A stretch of 64,000 nt of DNA from Dryocosmus kuriphilus (Eukaryota; Arthropoda; Insecta; Hymenoptera; Cynipidae). Shown in pieces: positions 1-10,498 of the stretch. A program made the translations under genes and the position numbers. The notes under the pieces were generated by a model. It was not told where the DNA came from. It was given only the letters and a program-made list of their open reading frames with translations, and did not search any database. Location of the stretch: contig CM076192.1 in the NCBI GenBank assembly GCA_038277395.1, positions 15,330,987-15,394,986 of the forward strand, in the 5' to 3' direction. The stretch's first letter is position 1. Each line of letters starts with the position of its first letter.

Positions 1-1290
1 TGGATAAAGCATTAGATAAGACAATGGAAAATATGTTCCGAGAGTTAGAGAAGGTAGCGAAGAGAGGGCTAGCGGAAGAGAAGGAACATGGGAGGGGAAC
101 AAAGAAGATAGTCATAAAGATAAAGGAGAAATGGGAGAAATGGGAAAAGTGCTGGACGAAAGAGAAAGAAAAAGTGTGGTAACAATTAGAGAGGATGGAG
201 GAGGGACAGAGAAAAAAGCAGGAAGAGGGGAGAAAGGTAATAAGGCAGTTAGAAGAGAGGGTATGTAACTTAGAATGCAGAGCTGAACGCCAAGAGAATC
301 GTGAGGAAATAGGTAGAGAGGACGAGGAAAAGGGAGATGTGAACTTGAGAGAGGAGAATGAGAGAATGAAAAGTAGATTACGTGGGTTAGAAAGGAAAAT
401 GGAGGGGTTTGAAAGGGAAAATAAAAGGAGAAACGTCGTTATAAAAGGATTGCAAGTAGAAAGCGAAACGGGAAAGAAGGAGGTAGAGAAAATTTTGAGG
501 GACACAGGGGCAAATGTCAGGGTGCAGGAGATAAAGGGGGTGGGCAACAAGACAGGAGGAAAAGCGAGGATGTACGTAGTCAAATTGGGAAGTGAAGTGG
601 AGAGGAGAGAGGTAATGAGGAAAAAGAAGGTACTTAGGGGAAGGAAAGAAAGAATTGATGAAGATATGACATGGAGGGAGAGAAGGAAAAGATGGTTAAT
701 AGGAGAGAGGGCTTGGGAGGAGGGGAGAAAAGGAAATAGAGTTTGGTTTGGGAGAGACGTGTTGTGGGTGAATGAGACGGTGTGGATATGGGACGAAGAG
801 TGAGAGGACTTGAAAATAGGTGAGCGGGCTCAAAGTCGAAGGGGAGCAGAGGTCACTAAGAACCGAGTAGTAGCGCCGCGGTTTGCGAACGAGATAAGAG
901 GAAGAATGTTGGGAGAAGGGAAAGAGAGTGCGAAAAAGTGATTAAAGTAGTTTTTGGAATGTGCTAGGGATGGATGAAGAAATTGGAAAGGCTGAGAGAA
1001 AGAGCAAGTCATACAGGGTAGAGAAGGGCCAAAATGATTAGTATAAAGGCAAAATAAAAGTCAGTGGAGTCGAGGATTAATGTACCATCAATAGAATGGA
1101 AATGGCGAGAGGAAACGAAAGCCCAAGGTCTTGAGCAGCAGTGCGTAGATTTAGATTAGATATTAAGAAGTTATGTACATATAGGATAAGGTAGGAATAA
1201 GAATTTGTAAAATCTGCGCTGGATGTAAAGATGTGATGGTTATGTAATGACTCTTAAACCCGTAAAAGGGAGAGAGTATAAATAAACGAT
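1..1290 (+). mobile_element. LINE remnant: ORF1 plus 3' tail, ORF2 missing
   Basis: The sequence enters the window inside a purine-rich coding stretch that runs to the ORF1 stop at 803. From there to about 1290 there is a non-coding tail ending in an A-rich segment with a TAAATAAA-type signal near 1280. No endonuclease or reverse transcriptase frame is visible, so ORF2 appears deleted, or this is an ORF1-only derivative. The BEL/Pao protease reading starts immediately after, near 1296, so the right boundary is probably a junction between two elements. The left boundary lies outside the window. Confidence 0.55.
195..803 (+). CDS. Non-LTR retrotransposon ORF1-like coiled-coil protein
   Basis: This is a 202-residue open frame, very rich in Glu, Lys and Arg. 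Residues about 15-85 look like a coiled coil, with regular charged heptads and repeated EE/ER/RL pairs. Residues 85-150 include RRNVVIKGL, the typical start of the RRM-like domain of LINE ORF1 proteins, and an ARMYVVKLGS strand. The tail has ERIDEDMTWRERRKR, a motif common in insect ORF1 proteins of this kind. In the family this protein trimerises through the coiled coil and binds its own RNA as a chaperone. The chosen Met may not be the original one, because similar coding composition continues upstream. It is not intact enough to be called functional, and no partner ORF2 is present. Confidence 0.65.
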   Translation: MEEGQRKKQEEGRKVIRQLEERVCNLECRAERQENREEIGREDEEKGDVNLREENERMKSRLRGLERKMEGFERENKRRNVVIKGLQVESETGKKEVEKILRDTGANVRVQEIKGVGNKTGGKARMYVVKLGSEVERREVMRKKKVLRGRKERIDEDMTWRERRKRWLIGERAWEEGRKGNRVWFGRDVLWVNETVWIWDEE

Positions 1291-1295
1291 TGAAG

Positions 1296-1735
1296 TAAGT
1301 GTCCACGCTATGCTCGATCAGAGGTCCGAAGTTTCATTTGTTACAGAGTCCATAGAGCAAATACTCAAACTTCCTAAACACCGCGCAAAAATTTCACTCA
1401 ATGGCATAGGCACGTCAAAAGCTGGTACTGTACATGCGGTTGCTCAAGTGTCTTGACAGTCACTTTATGACACTTCATTCCATATAGAGGCTCAAACTCT
1501 AGTTCTGCCTCGCCTTACATCACAGCTTCCTTCAAGGAAGCCCATGGATTGTGATCTTTCCCTATTCAACGATATGAATTTAGCAGAACCTCATTTGTTG
1601 GAACCTGCCTCGATTGATCTTATTTTAGGGGTCGATGTTTATGGCCAAGTTTTGCGTACCGGGTTACGCTGGCTTCCAACATCTCAATTAATTACGCAAG
1701 ATACCGCACTAGGTTGGATGTTTCAGGACCGTTAA
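1296..1735 (+). pseudogene. BEL/Pao aspartic protease fragment
   Basis: Reading from about 1300 gives a protease-like segment containing MLDQRSEVSFV, which resembles the retropepsin start with DQGS altered to DQRS. After a stop it continues to an open stretch ending in IDLILGVDVYGQVL and then DTALGWMF. The IDLILG-D-VYG and T-GW features are characteristic of the BEL/Pao protease domain (DUF1758 type). The protease would process the Gag-Pol polyprotein. At least one in-frame stop near 1457 and the changed active-site triplet mean it is inactive. Confidence 0.7.
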
Positions 1736-1746
1736 TTTCAGACATG

Positions 1747-2537
1747 CCACGGCGGGTGGTACCCACTTCTTCAATACCACGTACAATTATGCATTGCGCT
1801 TCTGAGAATGATCTGAAAGAAACGCTTCAACGTTTTTTGAATGTGGAGGAAGTAGCCCCTCCTTCAAAGAAATTAAAATCAGAGGATGAAACATGTGAAC
1901 AGCTTTTCTCAGATAAGAATTTTCGAACATCCGATGGACGGTATACAGTTCGCCTCCCTTTAAAATCACGACATCAACTTTCTTCCATAGAAACGCAGCG
2001 GATAGCCCTAAATTCTCTATCGAATACCCACCGTCGACTTCCCAAAGATCCTAAACTTGCCGAAGCTGATCGAGATTTTATGAAAGTTTATGAGGAATTA
2101 GAACACATGGAGAGAACTCCAGGATCTCAAATAAACAATCCCTTCAAAGTGACATCTCCCTAGTACTCTTAAATTGGCGAAAATATCGATACGTATTTAT
2201 CGCGGATATCTCCAAAATATTTCGTCAAATTAGTGTCCATCCTGATGGTCAGGATATGCAGAGATTTATTTGGACTCTTGCATCTGAGCAGCGCCCTGTT
2301 GATTACCGTCTGGCAACGCTCACTTATGTCACTGCTTGTGCCCCATATCTAGCTATTCGTACACTAGTTCAATTAGAATTTGATGAAGCTCACCGATTCC
2401 CTCTTGGTGCAAATTGCATCCAACATAATACTTATGTAGACGGCATCTTTGCGGAAGCAAATGATTTTAAGCTTACGAGAAGAAAGCGAAATAAATTACG
2501 TGAACTATTATTTTCGGTTGGAATCGTGCTAGATTAG
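1747..2537 (+). pseudogene. BEL/Pao reverse transcriptase fragments
   Basis: The first block (to 2163) carries the connector typical of BEL/Pao, including GRYTVRLPLK and a downstream DFMKVYEELEHM. The second block has FIADISKIFRQISVHPDGQD, the RT motif with the first catalytic Asp, then MQRFIW. A final block holds NTYVDGIFAEA, the equivalent of the YVDD box with the second Asp changed to Gly. The loss of about 40-60 residues between blocks, stops near 2163 and 2537, and the altered YVDD box make it non-functional. Confidence 0.75.
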
Positions 2538-2579
2538 TGGGCAGCAAACCAATCTGCGCTGCTACAACTTCTCGATCAG

Positions 2580-3132
2580 TTGAATGAATCTGATAAGCAC
2601 ATGGTTTCCAACGAGTCAGTTATGACTCTGGGTTTGCGTTCGAATCCAGTTACTGGCACGTTCGCCGATGCCTCTTCATGTGCGTACGCCGTCTTTGTAT
2701 ACCTAAGACTTCCAGGCGACGAAGGTCCTTATAGGGTCTCATTCTTAATAGCAAAATCTAAAGTCAGCCCAGTAAAAACCACGAGCATTCCGAATCTCGA
2801 ATTAAGTGCTAGCGCTCTTCTTGTGAAATTAGTCTGTCACATAAAGAGCTTATCTTACCTGAAGACTTTACCTGTTTACGCCTGGTCTGATAGCCAAATT
2901 GTCCTTGCTTGGCTACGAAAGCACCCATGACACTGGAAAACCTTCGTTGCGAATCGCGTATCTTTCATTCAAACCGAGCTGCCCTCGGATGAATGGAAAA
3001 TATTTAGGGAGTAAAGAAAACCCAGCTGATCTGGCAGTTAGCGGAGTCAAACCTTCGGACCTTGAGCAATCCGATGCCTGGTGGCACGGTCCCAAATGGC
3101 GCACTTTTTCTGCAGAAGAGTGGCCAAAATAG
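2580..3132 (+). pseudogene. BEL/Pao RNase H-like region and tether
   Basis: An open stretch of 116 residues contains GTFADASSCAYAV (the first RNase H aspartate context), then SIPNLELSAS and VYAWSDSQIVLAWLRKHP. Asp-Ala-Ser, Asn-Leu-Glu and Ser-Asp-Ser-Gln supply the family's acidic residues. After a frame change the reading continues with NPADLAVSGVKPSDL and WWHGPKW, the tether leading to the integrase in BEL/Pao proteins. It lies directly downstream of the RT block in the expected order. The frame break at about 2927 shows decay. Confidence 0.75.
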
Positions 3133-3233
3133 GCAGACATTCGGAAAATATTACATACGTAAAGACAATCAAGTGAGCCTGAAATATTAACGCGATTTTC
3201 AACTCTAAATCAGCTGATCCGAGTCGCAGCGTA

Positions 3234-3830
3234 TTGCCGTCGTCCTATCTTAAGATTACGCAAACGAAAGAATGGAGAGTTTGCCACTGCTTCCTTTCTC
3301 ATAACATCAGAGCTTTTGGACGCGCGTATTGTGTTATTCGTTTATCTCAAGCACAACACTTTTATTCAGAAATCGCGTTGTTTAAAACAAAGGGATCTCT
3401 ACCTAAGAGGAAACGACTTAGAAAATTAAATCCTTTTGTGGGAAAGCAGGACGGTGTATTGAGAGATGGAGGTCGCTTGTCACACGCTAACCTGTCTGGC
3501 GAAATCAAGCACACTCCAATTTTTACCTTATGCTTCGGCTCTCAGTCGTCTTTTCGTTCGCCATCCACATATTTTCTCTCTTCATGGTGGACCCACCTTA
3601 ACTCTTAGTTTGCTACTCCGACATGCGTGGATATTAGGTAAATCACGCTTAGTTAAGTCTGAAATCAGAAACTGCGTAATTTGTCAACGTGTAAATCCCG
3701 CCTAGCATCACAATTAATGGGCGATCTTCCTAAGGATCGAGTCACACCTTCTCGACCTTTCAACATTACTGGCTTATATTATGCTGGACCGATAAATATT
3801 TGTGGGTCGACGAGGTATCTGTAAGCACCT
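3234..3830 (+). pseudogene. BEL/Pao integrase N-terminal zinc region and core start
   Basis: Two overlapping frames carry pieces of the integrase front end: VLRDGGRLSHANL, then HGGPTLTLSLLLRHAWILG and NCVICQRV. These match the zinc-binding arrangement (His then Cys-x2-Cys) of BEL/Pao integrases. About 60 bases later a frame gives RPFNITGLYYAGPINI, where the first catalytic Asp of the core (usually DYAGP) is replaced by Tyr. The rest of the core is not readable. Confidence 0.65.
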
Positions 3831-4197
3831 GTACAGTGACAATGGTTACCACCTTCCATGGAGCTGCCCGAGAGCTTCGAGCAAAGTTTGATGCCGCCTC
3901 TGAATTATATGGTGAAGTTGCAACGGTACTTGCCAATTTGTAACACCTATCATTGGTGGCCCAGCACAGCCTTTAGTTGAGATTGACTTTAACCGTCATT
4001 GCTGCTTGACTTAAAAACTCAGGTGCAATCATGGAAGAATGCCTCATTGTGGATTCGTGTTAGGTTACCAATTCGTGTCTCAGTTCTGATTGGAATTTAT
4101 GTCCTGATAGTTATCTATCTCAATTAATCTCAGATCCGGGAATGGTGTATGTATTTATGTGCTATTTGTTCGTCCTGCGGATGAAGGCAGGGGGAAT

Positions 4198-4760
4198 GTT
4201 CGGAGTAATATTTCTAACACTAATTATAAATTTTTCTCTTAAATAATTCAAATTTATTTAATGTATTTTGCGATTGTTAGGAAAGATCGCTTTCCATTGA
4301 GTTCGAGAGGTACAAGGTTTATTGCTCCTATTGTTCAGGGAGGTATGCTTGTAGACCCTTGGTTTATAGGCGTGTCGCGTTGACTCAAGCGAGATTATGA
4401 CAGGGTTAAGGTTTACTATCATGATGAAAAACTTTGACGAGTCGAGCTTGAAAGCTCAGAGTGAGCAGTGCTATTTCGTGAGGTGAATTCGGTTTTCAAA
4501 GTAGTTCGCTTTCTTTTAGCGTTCTACAAGGGTAGCCGTCCCACCTTTGTAATGATTATTCTTGTCAGCATTGTGTGTATTTTCTCGCGGATCGGTTTTG
4601 TACCTTTTTGAATTGGTGGTCTTTCCTTTTGGATTATTGTGAGCATAGATGTGAGTGTTTCCTAATTTTACTTTAGAGCTATAAAGGGCTTTTTCCTCCA
4701 CTCGCTGAGTGGGGGTTTTTTATGCCAGGTAATAAACATTATTTGTTTTCTCTCTTATCA
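4198..4760 (+). repeat. Possible 3' LTR of the BEL/Pao element
   Basis: It begins tgttcggagt directly after a purine-rich tract, as a BEL 3' LTR would. It contains an AATAAA near 4731. No second LTR copy exists in the window to fix its end, so length and identity are uncertain. Confidence 0.35.
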
Positions 4761-6331
4761 GGGTTGTTCTTCTACCATTTTGTCCACTTCACTCCTCTGA
4801 CTTGTTATCTTCAAGTTAGTTCTTATTATCAATATTTTATTGATTGATTATCAATTCATTTAAACATCTGTAATAGTTTAAAAAAAACGAAAGTCTTCAT
4901 TTAATAATATATTGTTTGTAAAATGATTTTATTTTGATTTCTAGTTCTTCCAATTATTTCAATACTTTTGACTAAGCCAGCAAAGTCCTTAGTGCCGATA
5001 ATAGAACTATCGCTACTGAGATGATCTTTGCAATCAATTCAGCAGCAAAATTCAAATAATAAAGAATCGGAAATCATATCTATCTACAACTCTCATAATT
5101 TGGTTTCGCTCCTACTCATATTTCTTACAGCATTTAATAATTTGAAAATTAAAAATGCAATGTGGCAGACAAAATAAAACCCATGCTATATTAGCAAAAA
5201 GATTTTAAATTAGTTTATTTAAATAGCATTTATAATTTTCCAAATTTCAAAACAATTTAAACTTAATTTTCATTGAAAACACGACTCATGCTGGTTAGCA
5301 CCAAATTTTTAATTCAATATATATTTTTAAAATTAAGTTTCGATTGTACTGCTAAGTTCTTTTAATAGCAATCGTACGCAATTTGAAACAATGTTATCTT
5401 ATTTATACCGAATTAATTTCTACTAAACTCGTTCGCAAGCTTCAGAAGAATAAAAATGTAATTTGTAAGCAAAATAAAACTCACGTTACTAACACAAAAT
5501 TTTAGTTCGATGCTTCAGATTACATTTTTCGCTTTCTGAAAATATAATGCAGTTTGAATTTAATGTTGATTGAAAGCAAAAATCATGTTCGGTAGCACTA
5601 AATTTTGAATACTTTATAAATTAAGTCTCAACTGCATTTGAGAAGTCACTTTTTTATCAATTCGATTCAAAATCTTAGATTCCTTTTTTTATATATAAAT
5701 TTTGCACTGTATCAGATCTAAAAATTTTGAAACCTTCAAGTAAAAATTTGTAGCGTGGCCTTAGTGGAAGTATGAAGGGCGTATGACACCGGTGCCATCA
5801 TCAGCTTGTTACTTACGACCTTTTTTATTTATAATTCTATTATATTTAATATTTCTATTAATTTGTCGTAGAGAGATCCAAGTTGACAAGCTCGAATGAA
5901 TGAGCTTGTTTTTATTGGCGGATTCGTTGCCTTCTGTCTCCAAACTGGAGACGCTACCTTATCTGTTGATCTATTTCTTATTCTGATTTTTGGTGTGAGC
6001 TTAATCAAGTCAAATCAGAATTTTTGTGGAAGTTGTTTCAATACCAAAATCTTTTCAATGCAGAATTTTATTCATTTTTAGTTACACAAAAGCATGATTC
6101 ATTTAAATGACTCTAAGCTAATCCTACCGCTATCTAACCTTTCCAAATTGTTTATTTGTACAAAAGAAAAGAAAAAGGATAACGGTCAATGAAAATTAAA
6201 CTTACAAATGTTGTTTTTAATCATGACAATGCCCAACAAGCGCTGCGCGTGCAGGATCGCTTGCGCATGAAAAAACACACACTAATTTCCCGATTTTCCG
6301 TCTTCCGTTTCCGGCAGTCACTCTAGTTTCC
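4761..6331. other. AT-rich intergenic DNA, no gene seen
   Basis: Very AT-rich sequence without a credible coding frame. A GC-richer island at 5751-5820 contains the palindrome tgacaccggtgcca. A small hairpin (caagctc...gagcttg) lies at about 5888-5909. Short recurring phrases such as 'caaaataaaac...ttagcac' suggest old diverged repeats. Nothing further is supportable. Confidence 0.6.
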
Positions 6332-6531
6332 GTAATTTAATTTAAACTCCGTTTCCGTTTCTCAACTTAAACTCTGTCTCTGTTTCTCAACTTAAACCCT
6401 GCTCATGTTTCTCAACTTAAACCTTGTCTCCGTTTCTCAATTTAAATTCTATTTTCGTTTCTCATCTTAAACTCTGTCTCCGTTTCTCAATTTAAACTCC
6501 GTTTCCGTTTCTTAACTTAAAGTCTGCTTCC
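6332..6531. repeat. Tandem array, 25-bp unit x 8
   Basis: Eight head-to-tail units of exactly 25 bp, consensus gtttctcaacttaaactctg followed by tctcc. Units begin at 6332, 6357, 6382, 6407, 6432, 6457, 6482 and 6507. The first unit is the most diverged. No unit contains an indel, so the period is strictly kept over 200 bp although individual bases vary. Confidence 0.9.
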
Positions 6532-7590
6532 ATTTCTATGTAACCGAAGTTTTAACGTCCTACTCGTTCGTTGTACTCATCTAATCGTCAGTCGCCAAAT
6601 TTTTAATTTGGAAACGAAAGTCAAACGTAATTGGTTACGTAATGTTATAAGAATATAACTATACTTTTTTAATTTTTACGACCTATTTATTCTAATTGTA
6701 GCATTCCGTTGAATGTTCGCATTCAACTTTTAAGACTTTCAAGTTATAGAATATTTTTGAACCCAATTTTTATTTTCTTAATTATTTCTAACATGAAATT
6801 GTTTACCATAAATATTTAAAATTTTGTGTCAGCATAGAAATGTGTAATAATTAAAATTCGATTAAGGTATTCAGGTAAAATATTTTTTGTGCTCCCATAA
6901 ATTATTTTTAGTAGCTGCTTTTGTTTTACATACTTACAGGCATTCTAGCTTCCAGACTTCTATACTAAATTATATTTGTATGATTATTGGATTTTTTATG
7001 CTGAGAAATCTTATTGAAATTTCAATATTTTAAAAATTGATTATATTAAACATGGAAGAATTCACAATTATACTGGAAGCTTTTTATTGTAAATCGAAGG
7101 CTCTAAAAGTTATAAATGTGATAGTATAATAGAAGATTTCAAGTTTTGAGCAACAAATTTGGAACAACAGTGACAAATTTCACAAATTCATTAAGTGTCC
7201 CCACGATTGCGTTGTATTACCTATCATTACGTTTGAAATAATAAGATAAAACATTAATATACAAGACGTCCCTTTTAAACAATAATTTTGCAAATTTCAA
7301 TTTTAGTGAATGCAAACATTTTTTGAAACATACTTTTTAAAAATTGAAATTTAATAACAGTTTATAATACACATGACTATTAATATAATATACAAAGAAT
7401 TCACCCAATTTTTATGAGAAAATATTTTGTTCTATGACAGATGAATTTAAAAATTCAATAAAATAAATTTTTTTAAACCCATTTATTCATAAAATGTGTA
7501 AAATAAAAAAATAAATATATATGTTTCTCCGCCGACCCTTGCTTTTTCAACGGAAGATCTTGGCTTTGTTTTTGTCAAGAAAGTTCAAGC
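6532..7590. other. AT-rich intergenic DNA, no gene seen
   Basis: No coding frame, repeat array or RNA gene could be supported here. The stretch is dominated by A/T runs. Confidence 0.6.
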
Positions 7591-7700
7591 AGCCTAATAG
7601 CTCAGTTGTCTAATAAGTATATTATATTTATAAGTTTAGGTAGTTTTAGGTATTTTAGGTAATGTTCGAATCCTCAGCGGGTGCGAATTTTCAAAGCACT
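7591..7700 (+). repeat. tRNA-derived SINE-like sequence
   Basis: There is an A-box-like TAGCTCAGTTGT at 7598-7609 and a B-box-like GTTCGAATCC at 7664-7673, the internal RNA polymerase III promoter pair of tRNA genes. Spacing is about 66 bp instead of the usual 30-45, because of three tandem copies of a tttaggta-type phrase between them. A (TA)n run follows at once at 7707, a common SINE tail. The arms do not fold into a convincing complete tRNA, so a tRNA-derived SINE or tRNA pseudogene is more likely than a functional tRNA. Confidence 0.45.
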
Positions 7701-7703
7701 AAA

Positions 7704-7706
<3 letters not shown>

Positions 7707-7736
<30 letters not shown>
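7707..7736. repeat. (TA)n microsatellite
   Basis: An uninterrupted run of about 15 TA dinucleotides directly after the SINE-like sequence. Confidence 0.95.
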
Positions 7737-7738
<2 letters not shown>

Positions 7739-7905
7739 TAAAATGTTCGTGAAATTGTGCAATTTTAAATGTAAATTAAGTGCATGAATAATATATAAAA
7801 CAATTTTTTTGCAGATTTATCCTCATTTGATATTATCTGTTTCGAGCTGCTATTGTAAAACTTCGACATAAGTGCCTGTATTTTTTTACATTCCTTACAA
7901 CCCAA

Positions 7906-8039
7906 TCTTTCATGGAGTACCTGACTAACCAACCTTATTCGTTGCTCTAGCCTACCGCCGAGCCTAAAGGCGATCTTTCACTGAGTACCTGACTGACGAA
8001 CCTTTCGTTGCTCTAGCTTACCATCGAGTCTACACGCGA
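7906..8039. repeat. Imperfect direct repeat, 66-68 bp x 2
   Basis: Unit 1 (7906-7973) and unit 2 (7974-8039) both run tctttca-(t/c)-gagtacctgact ... cgttgctctagc ... taccxxcgag-ctxxa-cgcga. They are adjacent, with substitutions and a 2-bp length difference. They lie about 160 bp upstream of the MULE gene and may belong to its 5' region. Confidence 0.8.
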
Positions 8040-8601
8040 TCTTAAAAATAGTGTTAGATCGCTGAATCTGAAATATCTAATATCCGTTCTTAATTTTTGC
8101 ATATTTTCACCTTCAGATGGCACATCGTGAGTTGAGTGTAGCGCGAAGCACGTGTACAGATGATTTTTGTTTATTATTATATACTAGTCAGGTACAATGC
8201 ATCCAGATAGATACCATTGGAACGGAAGATACGTTTCCAAAAAGGTTTACGAGCACATGTTAAGACGATCAAAAAATGGCAGTAAAAATAAAGGAGTAAA
8301 ACAAATCAATGCACCTCTCGAAGACAGGAAAGAGGAAGGCATCGAGGTAAGCTCAAAATACCCCAATCACAGCGCACGTATAGTTGATTTAAAGCACATG
8401 TCCAAGCAAATAATTTGCAGTAAATGCCAAAAAAGTTGCACATTGGTGATATGAAAGACGAAAAAATTTATGGGATGAACTCATATTTCAAAGTCGAGTG
8501 CGATGCGTGTACTAATATTCAGACAATAGAAAGTGGACCATTAAATAAGATTCCTGGTAGTAACAGAAAGACATTTGAAATAAATGCAAAATTACCTATA
8601 G

Positions 8602-8679
8602 GTAAGAAAGTTTATTTAGTACATTATATCACAGTACTGTTTTTTGATAAAATTAAAAAAAAAAAAAGATTATTTGCAG
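8602..8679 (+). other. Probable intron 1 of the MULE gene
   Basis: It starts gtaagaaag and ends ttatttgcag, 78 bp, phase 1. Removing it joins two blocks of the same conserved domain in frame (…LPI + GTIRAGIG…). The A-rich segment near the acceptor is unusual, but the splice-site matches are good. Confidence 0.7.
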
Positions 8680-8864
8680 GAACTATACGAGCAGGCATTG
8701 GCTACACTCAAGCCGATACGTTTTTGAGTACATTTGAAATCCCTGTCCTGCCAAAAAATAATTATAAGATTTATTGAGGATGTGGCAAAAAGCAGCTGTA
8801 TTCATGCGGTTGAGTTGGAAAGAGCTTTAACATTGGAAAATTTAGATAAACTGAAAAAAGTATT

Positions 8865-9371
8865 GTAAGTTTAATATGACTCTGTGGGATATATTTACAC
8901 GTATACTATCAAATATTATTTTTTAATCAATTTAGAGTTATTTTTAATGAAATGTGTTAAATAAAATCTTATTTTTTATACAAGTAGTATAAGATAATGA
9001 TATTGATCGAGTATAGTTTTAACGTAGATATACTGGAAAAAATATTATAGGTTTGAATCAACGAAATTATTTATAATTGTAATCATGTAAGAAATTATTT
9101 CTACAAGTTTGTTGTATGTAAAATGATGTTAATAAAAAATGATTAACACAAAAATATGCGTTTTTGATTATTATGAGCTAATAATACTGATTAATATAGT
9201 TCTAATTATGCAGATAACTAGATTTTCAATCCTATAATGTGCAAAATGTACTTTTTTTAAATATACGAGTACACAATTTATACATCAATAAATCATGCTG
9301 TATGTTTCATAAAAATTTAAAGTTTCCATTATAGAAAAATAGATGTCACATTCCTTTATCTTTTAATATAG
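8865..9371 (+). other. Probable intron 2 of the MULE gene
   Basis: It starts gtaagttt and ends tttaatatag, 507 bp, phase 2. The flanking coding text (KKVL then PPDTPDDF) continues in one frame when it is removed. The interior is AT-rich and non-coding. Confidence 0.7.
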
Positions 9372-10498
9372 GCCTCCTGATACTCCGGACGATTTTATGG
9401 TTTATACAAAAGTTGTAGATGGTAAGGAGATTACAGTTGTTAGACTTTTTTCAAAGTTTGATTTTGGATGGATTCAGCGAGGAAATGGATATAGCTACGA
9501 TAGCTTGAGTGGATATTGTGCTCTAATTGGAGAACTCAGCGGAATGATTTGAGCCTTTATAACTTTCAACAGAAAATGTCGTCAATGCGACTATAATCTA
9601 CAAAATAAAATTTACGTTGAACATGATTGTCGCTTGAACTTTCACGGCAGTGCCAAATCAATGGAGGCAGAGGGTGCACGACTGCTTGTTATAGAAAACA
9701 AACTTTTCAAGGAAGCAAATGTTGAAATTGGGGTTTTTATTGCTGATAATGATAGCAGCAGTATCAGTGCTATACAAAATTTATCCAATTACGTTATCAT
9801 TACACAATGTGACATGAACCATACAAAAAAAGGAGTGAGCAATGCTCTTTACAGTATTAATTCGAAAACGACTACAGATCCAGATAGAGAGTTGCAGCAC
9901 GACACAATAAAAACTTTAAAAAACGATTTTAGTTATGCTGTTAGTCAAAATGTTGGCGAATTGGATAAAATGAGAGCCGCCATTAAAAATATACCTTACC
10001 ACGCTTTTGATCAGCATGACAATTGTGGGTCCTGGTGCAAAGCAAAAGAAGACAAAAAAAACTACACAGGATTACAGTTAAAAAATTCAGTATTGTTTGA
10101 GCAGTTGAAAACGTTATATGATAAGCTAGCTGATAATACCACCAAGTTTTTAATGGCAGCATCGTCAAATGCAAATGAAAGCCTCAACAATTCTATGACC
10201 AGCAAGGCCTAAAAGAATATGTTACAGTACCAGTGAGTCATGTGATTATAGATATGCATGTACAGTTATCCAAAAGTATTATGGAGAGGCTTATATAAAT
10301 AGTATTTTGCATGCTCTTGGATTTAATAGGACTGTACGTCTTACAAAACATATCCAACGTCGCACTGAAACTGCTTCAAAACGAAAGCTCCGAGAAAAAG
10401 GCGTCGATATGAAGAAAAGGCGTATTCAGCTTGCACAGGTGCGCTCTCAACTGATATATAGAAAAGAAAATGAAGAAGGCATTTCTTAAAGTAGTCAT

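Larger units (their letters stand above)
1296..4197 (+). mobile_element. Degenerate BEL/Pao LTR retrotransposon (pol region)
   Basis: Successive blocks occur in the order protease, reverse transcriptase, RNase H, integrase zinc region and start of the integrase core, all on the plus strand in shifting frames. That order and the motifs match BEL/Pao pol. Gag and the 5' LTR are absent. Large parts of the RT palm are missing between about 2160 and 2540, and the integrase core breaks down after about 3830. A purine tract (gcagggggaa) at about 4187-4197 precedes a sequence beginning tgttcgga, which could be the start of the 3' LTR. This is an old, dead copy. Confidence 0.8.
8197..10490 (+). pseudogene. 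Mutator-like (MULE) transposase gene, spliced, broken
   Basis: The reading matches the 'Mutator-like transposase domain' protein family of animals. The N-terminus (8197-8601) has a zinc-ribbon-like pair, ICSKCQKS and VECDACTNI, with a frameshift between them near 8440. A GT-AG intron (8602-8679) joins ...LPI to GTIRAGIGYTQADTFL. A second GT-AG intron (8865-9371) joins KKVL to PPDTPDDF. Exon 3 has FDFGWIQRGNGYSYDSLSGY, a family hallmark, one in-frame TGA at about 9550, then NRKCRQCDYN, DCRLNFHGSAKSMEAEGA, FIADNDSSSISAIQN, NIPYHAFDQHDNCGSWC and ASSNANESLNN. The Asp of FIADNDSS and the Glu of NES fit the DDE core. After a frame change at about 10210 the reading resumes with SCDYRYACTVIQKYYGEAY and a basic tail. 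At least three lesions make it inactive. The exonuclease-like region follows directly. Confidence 0.75.

Noticed and set aside
5755..5820. Hammerhead-ribozyme-like core on the minus strand (CTGATGA plus a short stem)
   Set aside because: The required GAAA strand after stem II is absent (TACG instead), so the catalytic core is incomplete.
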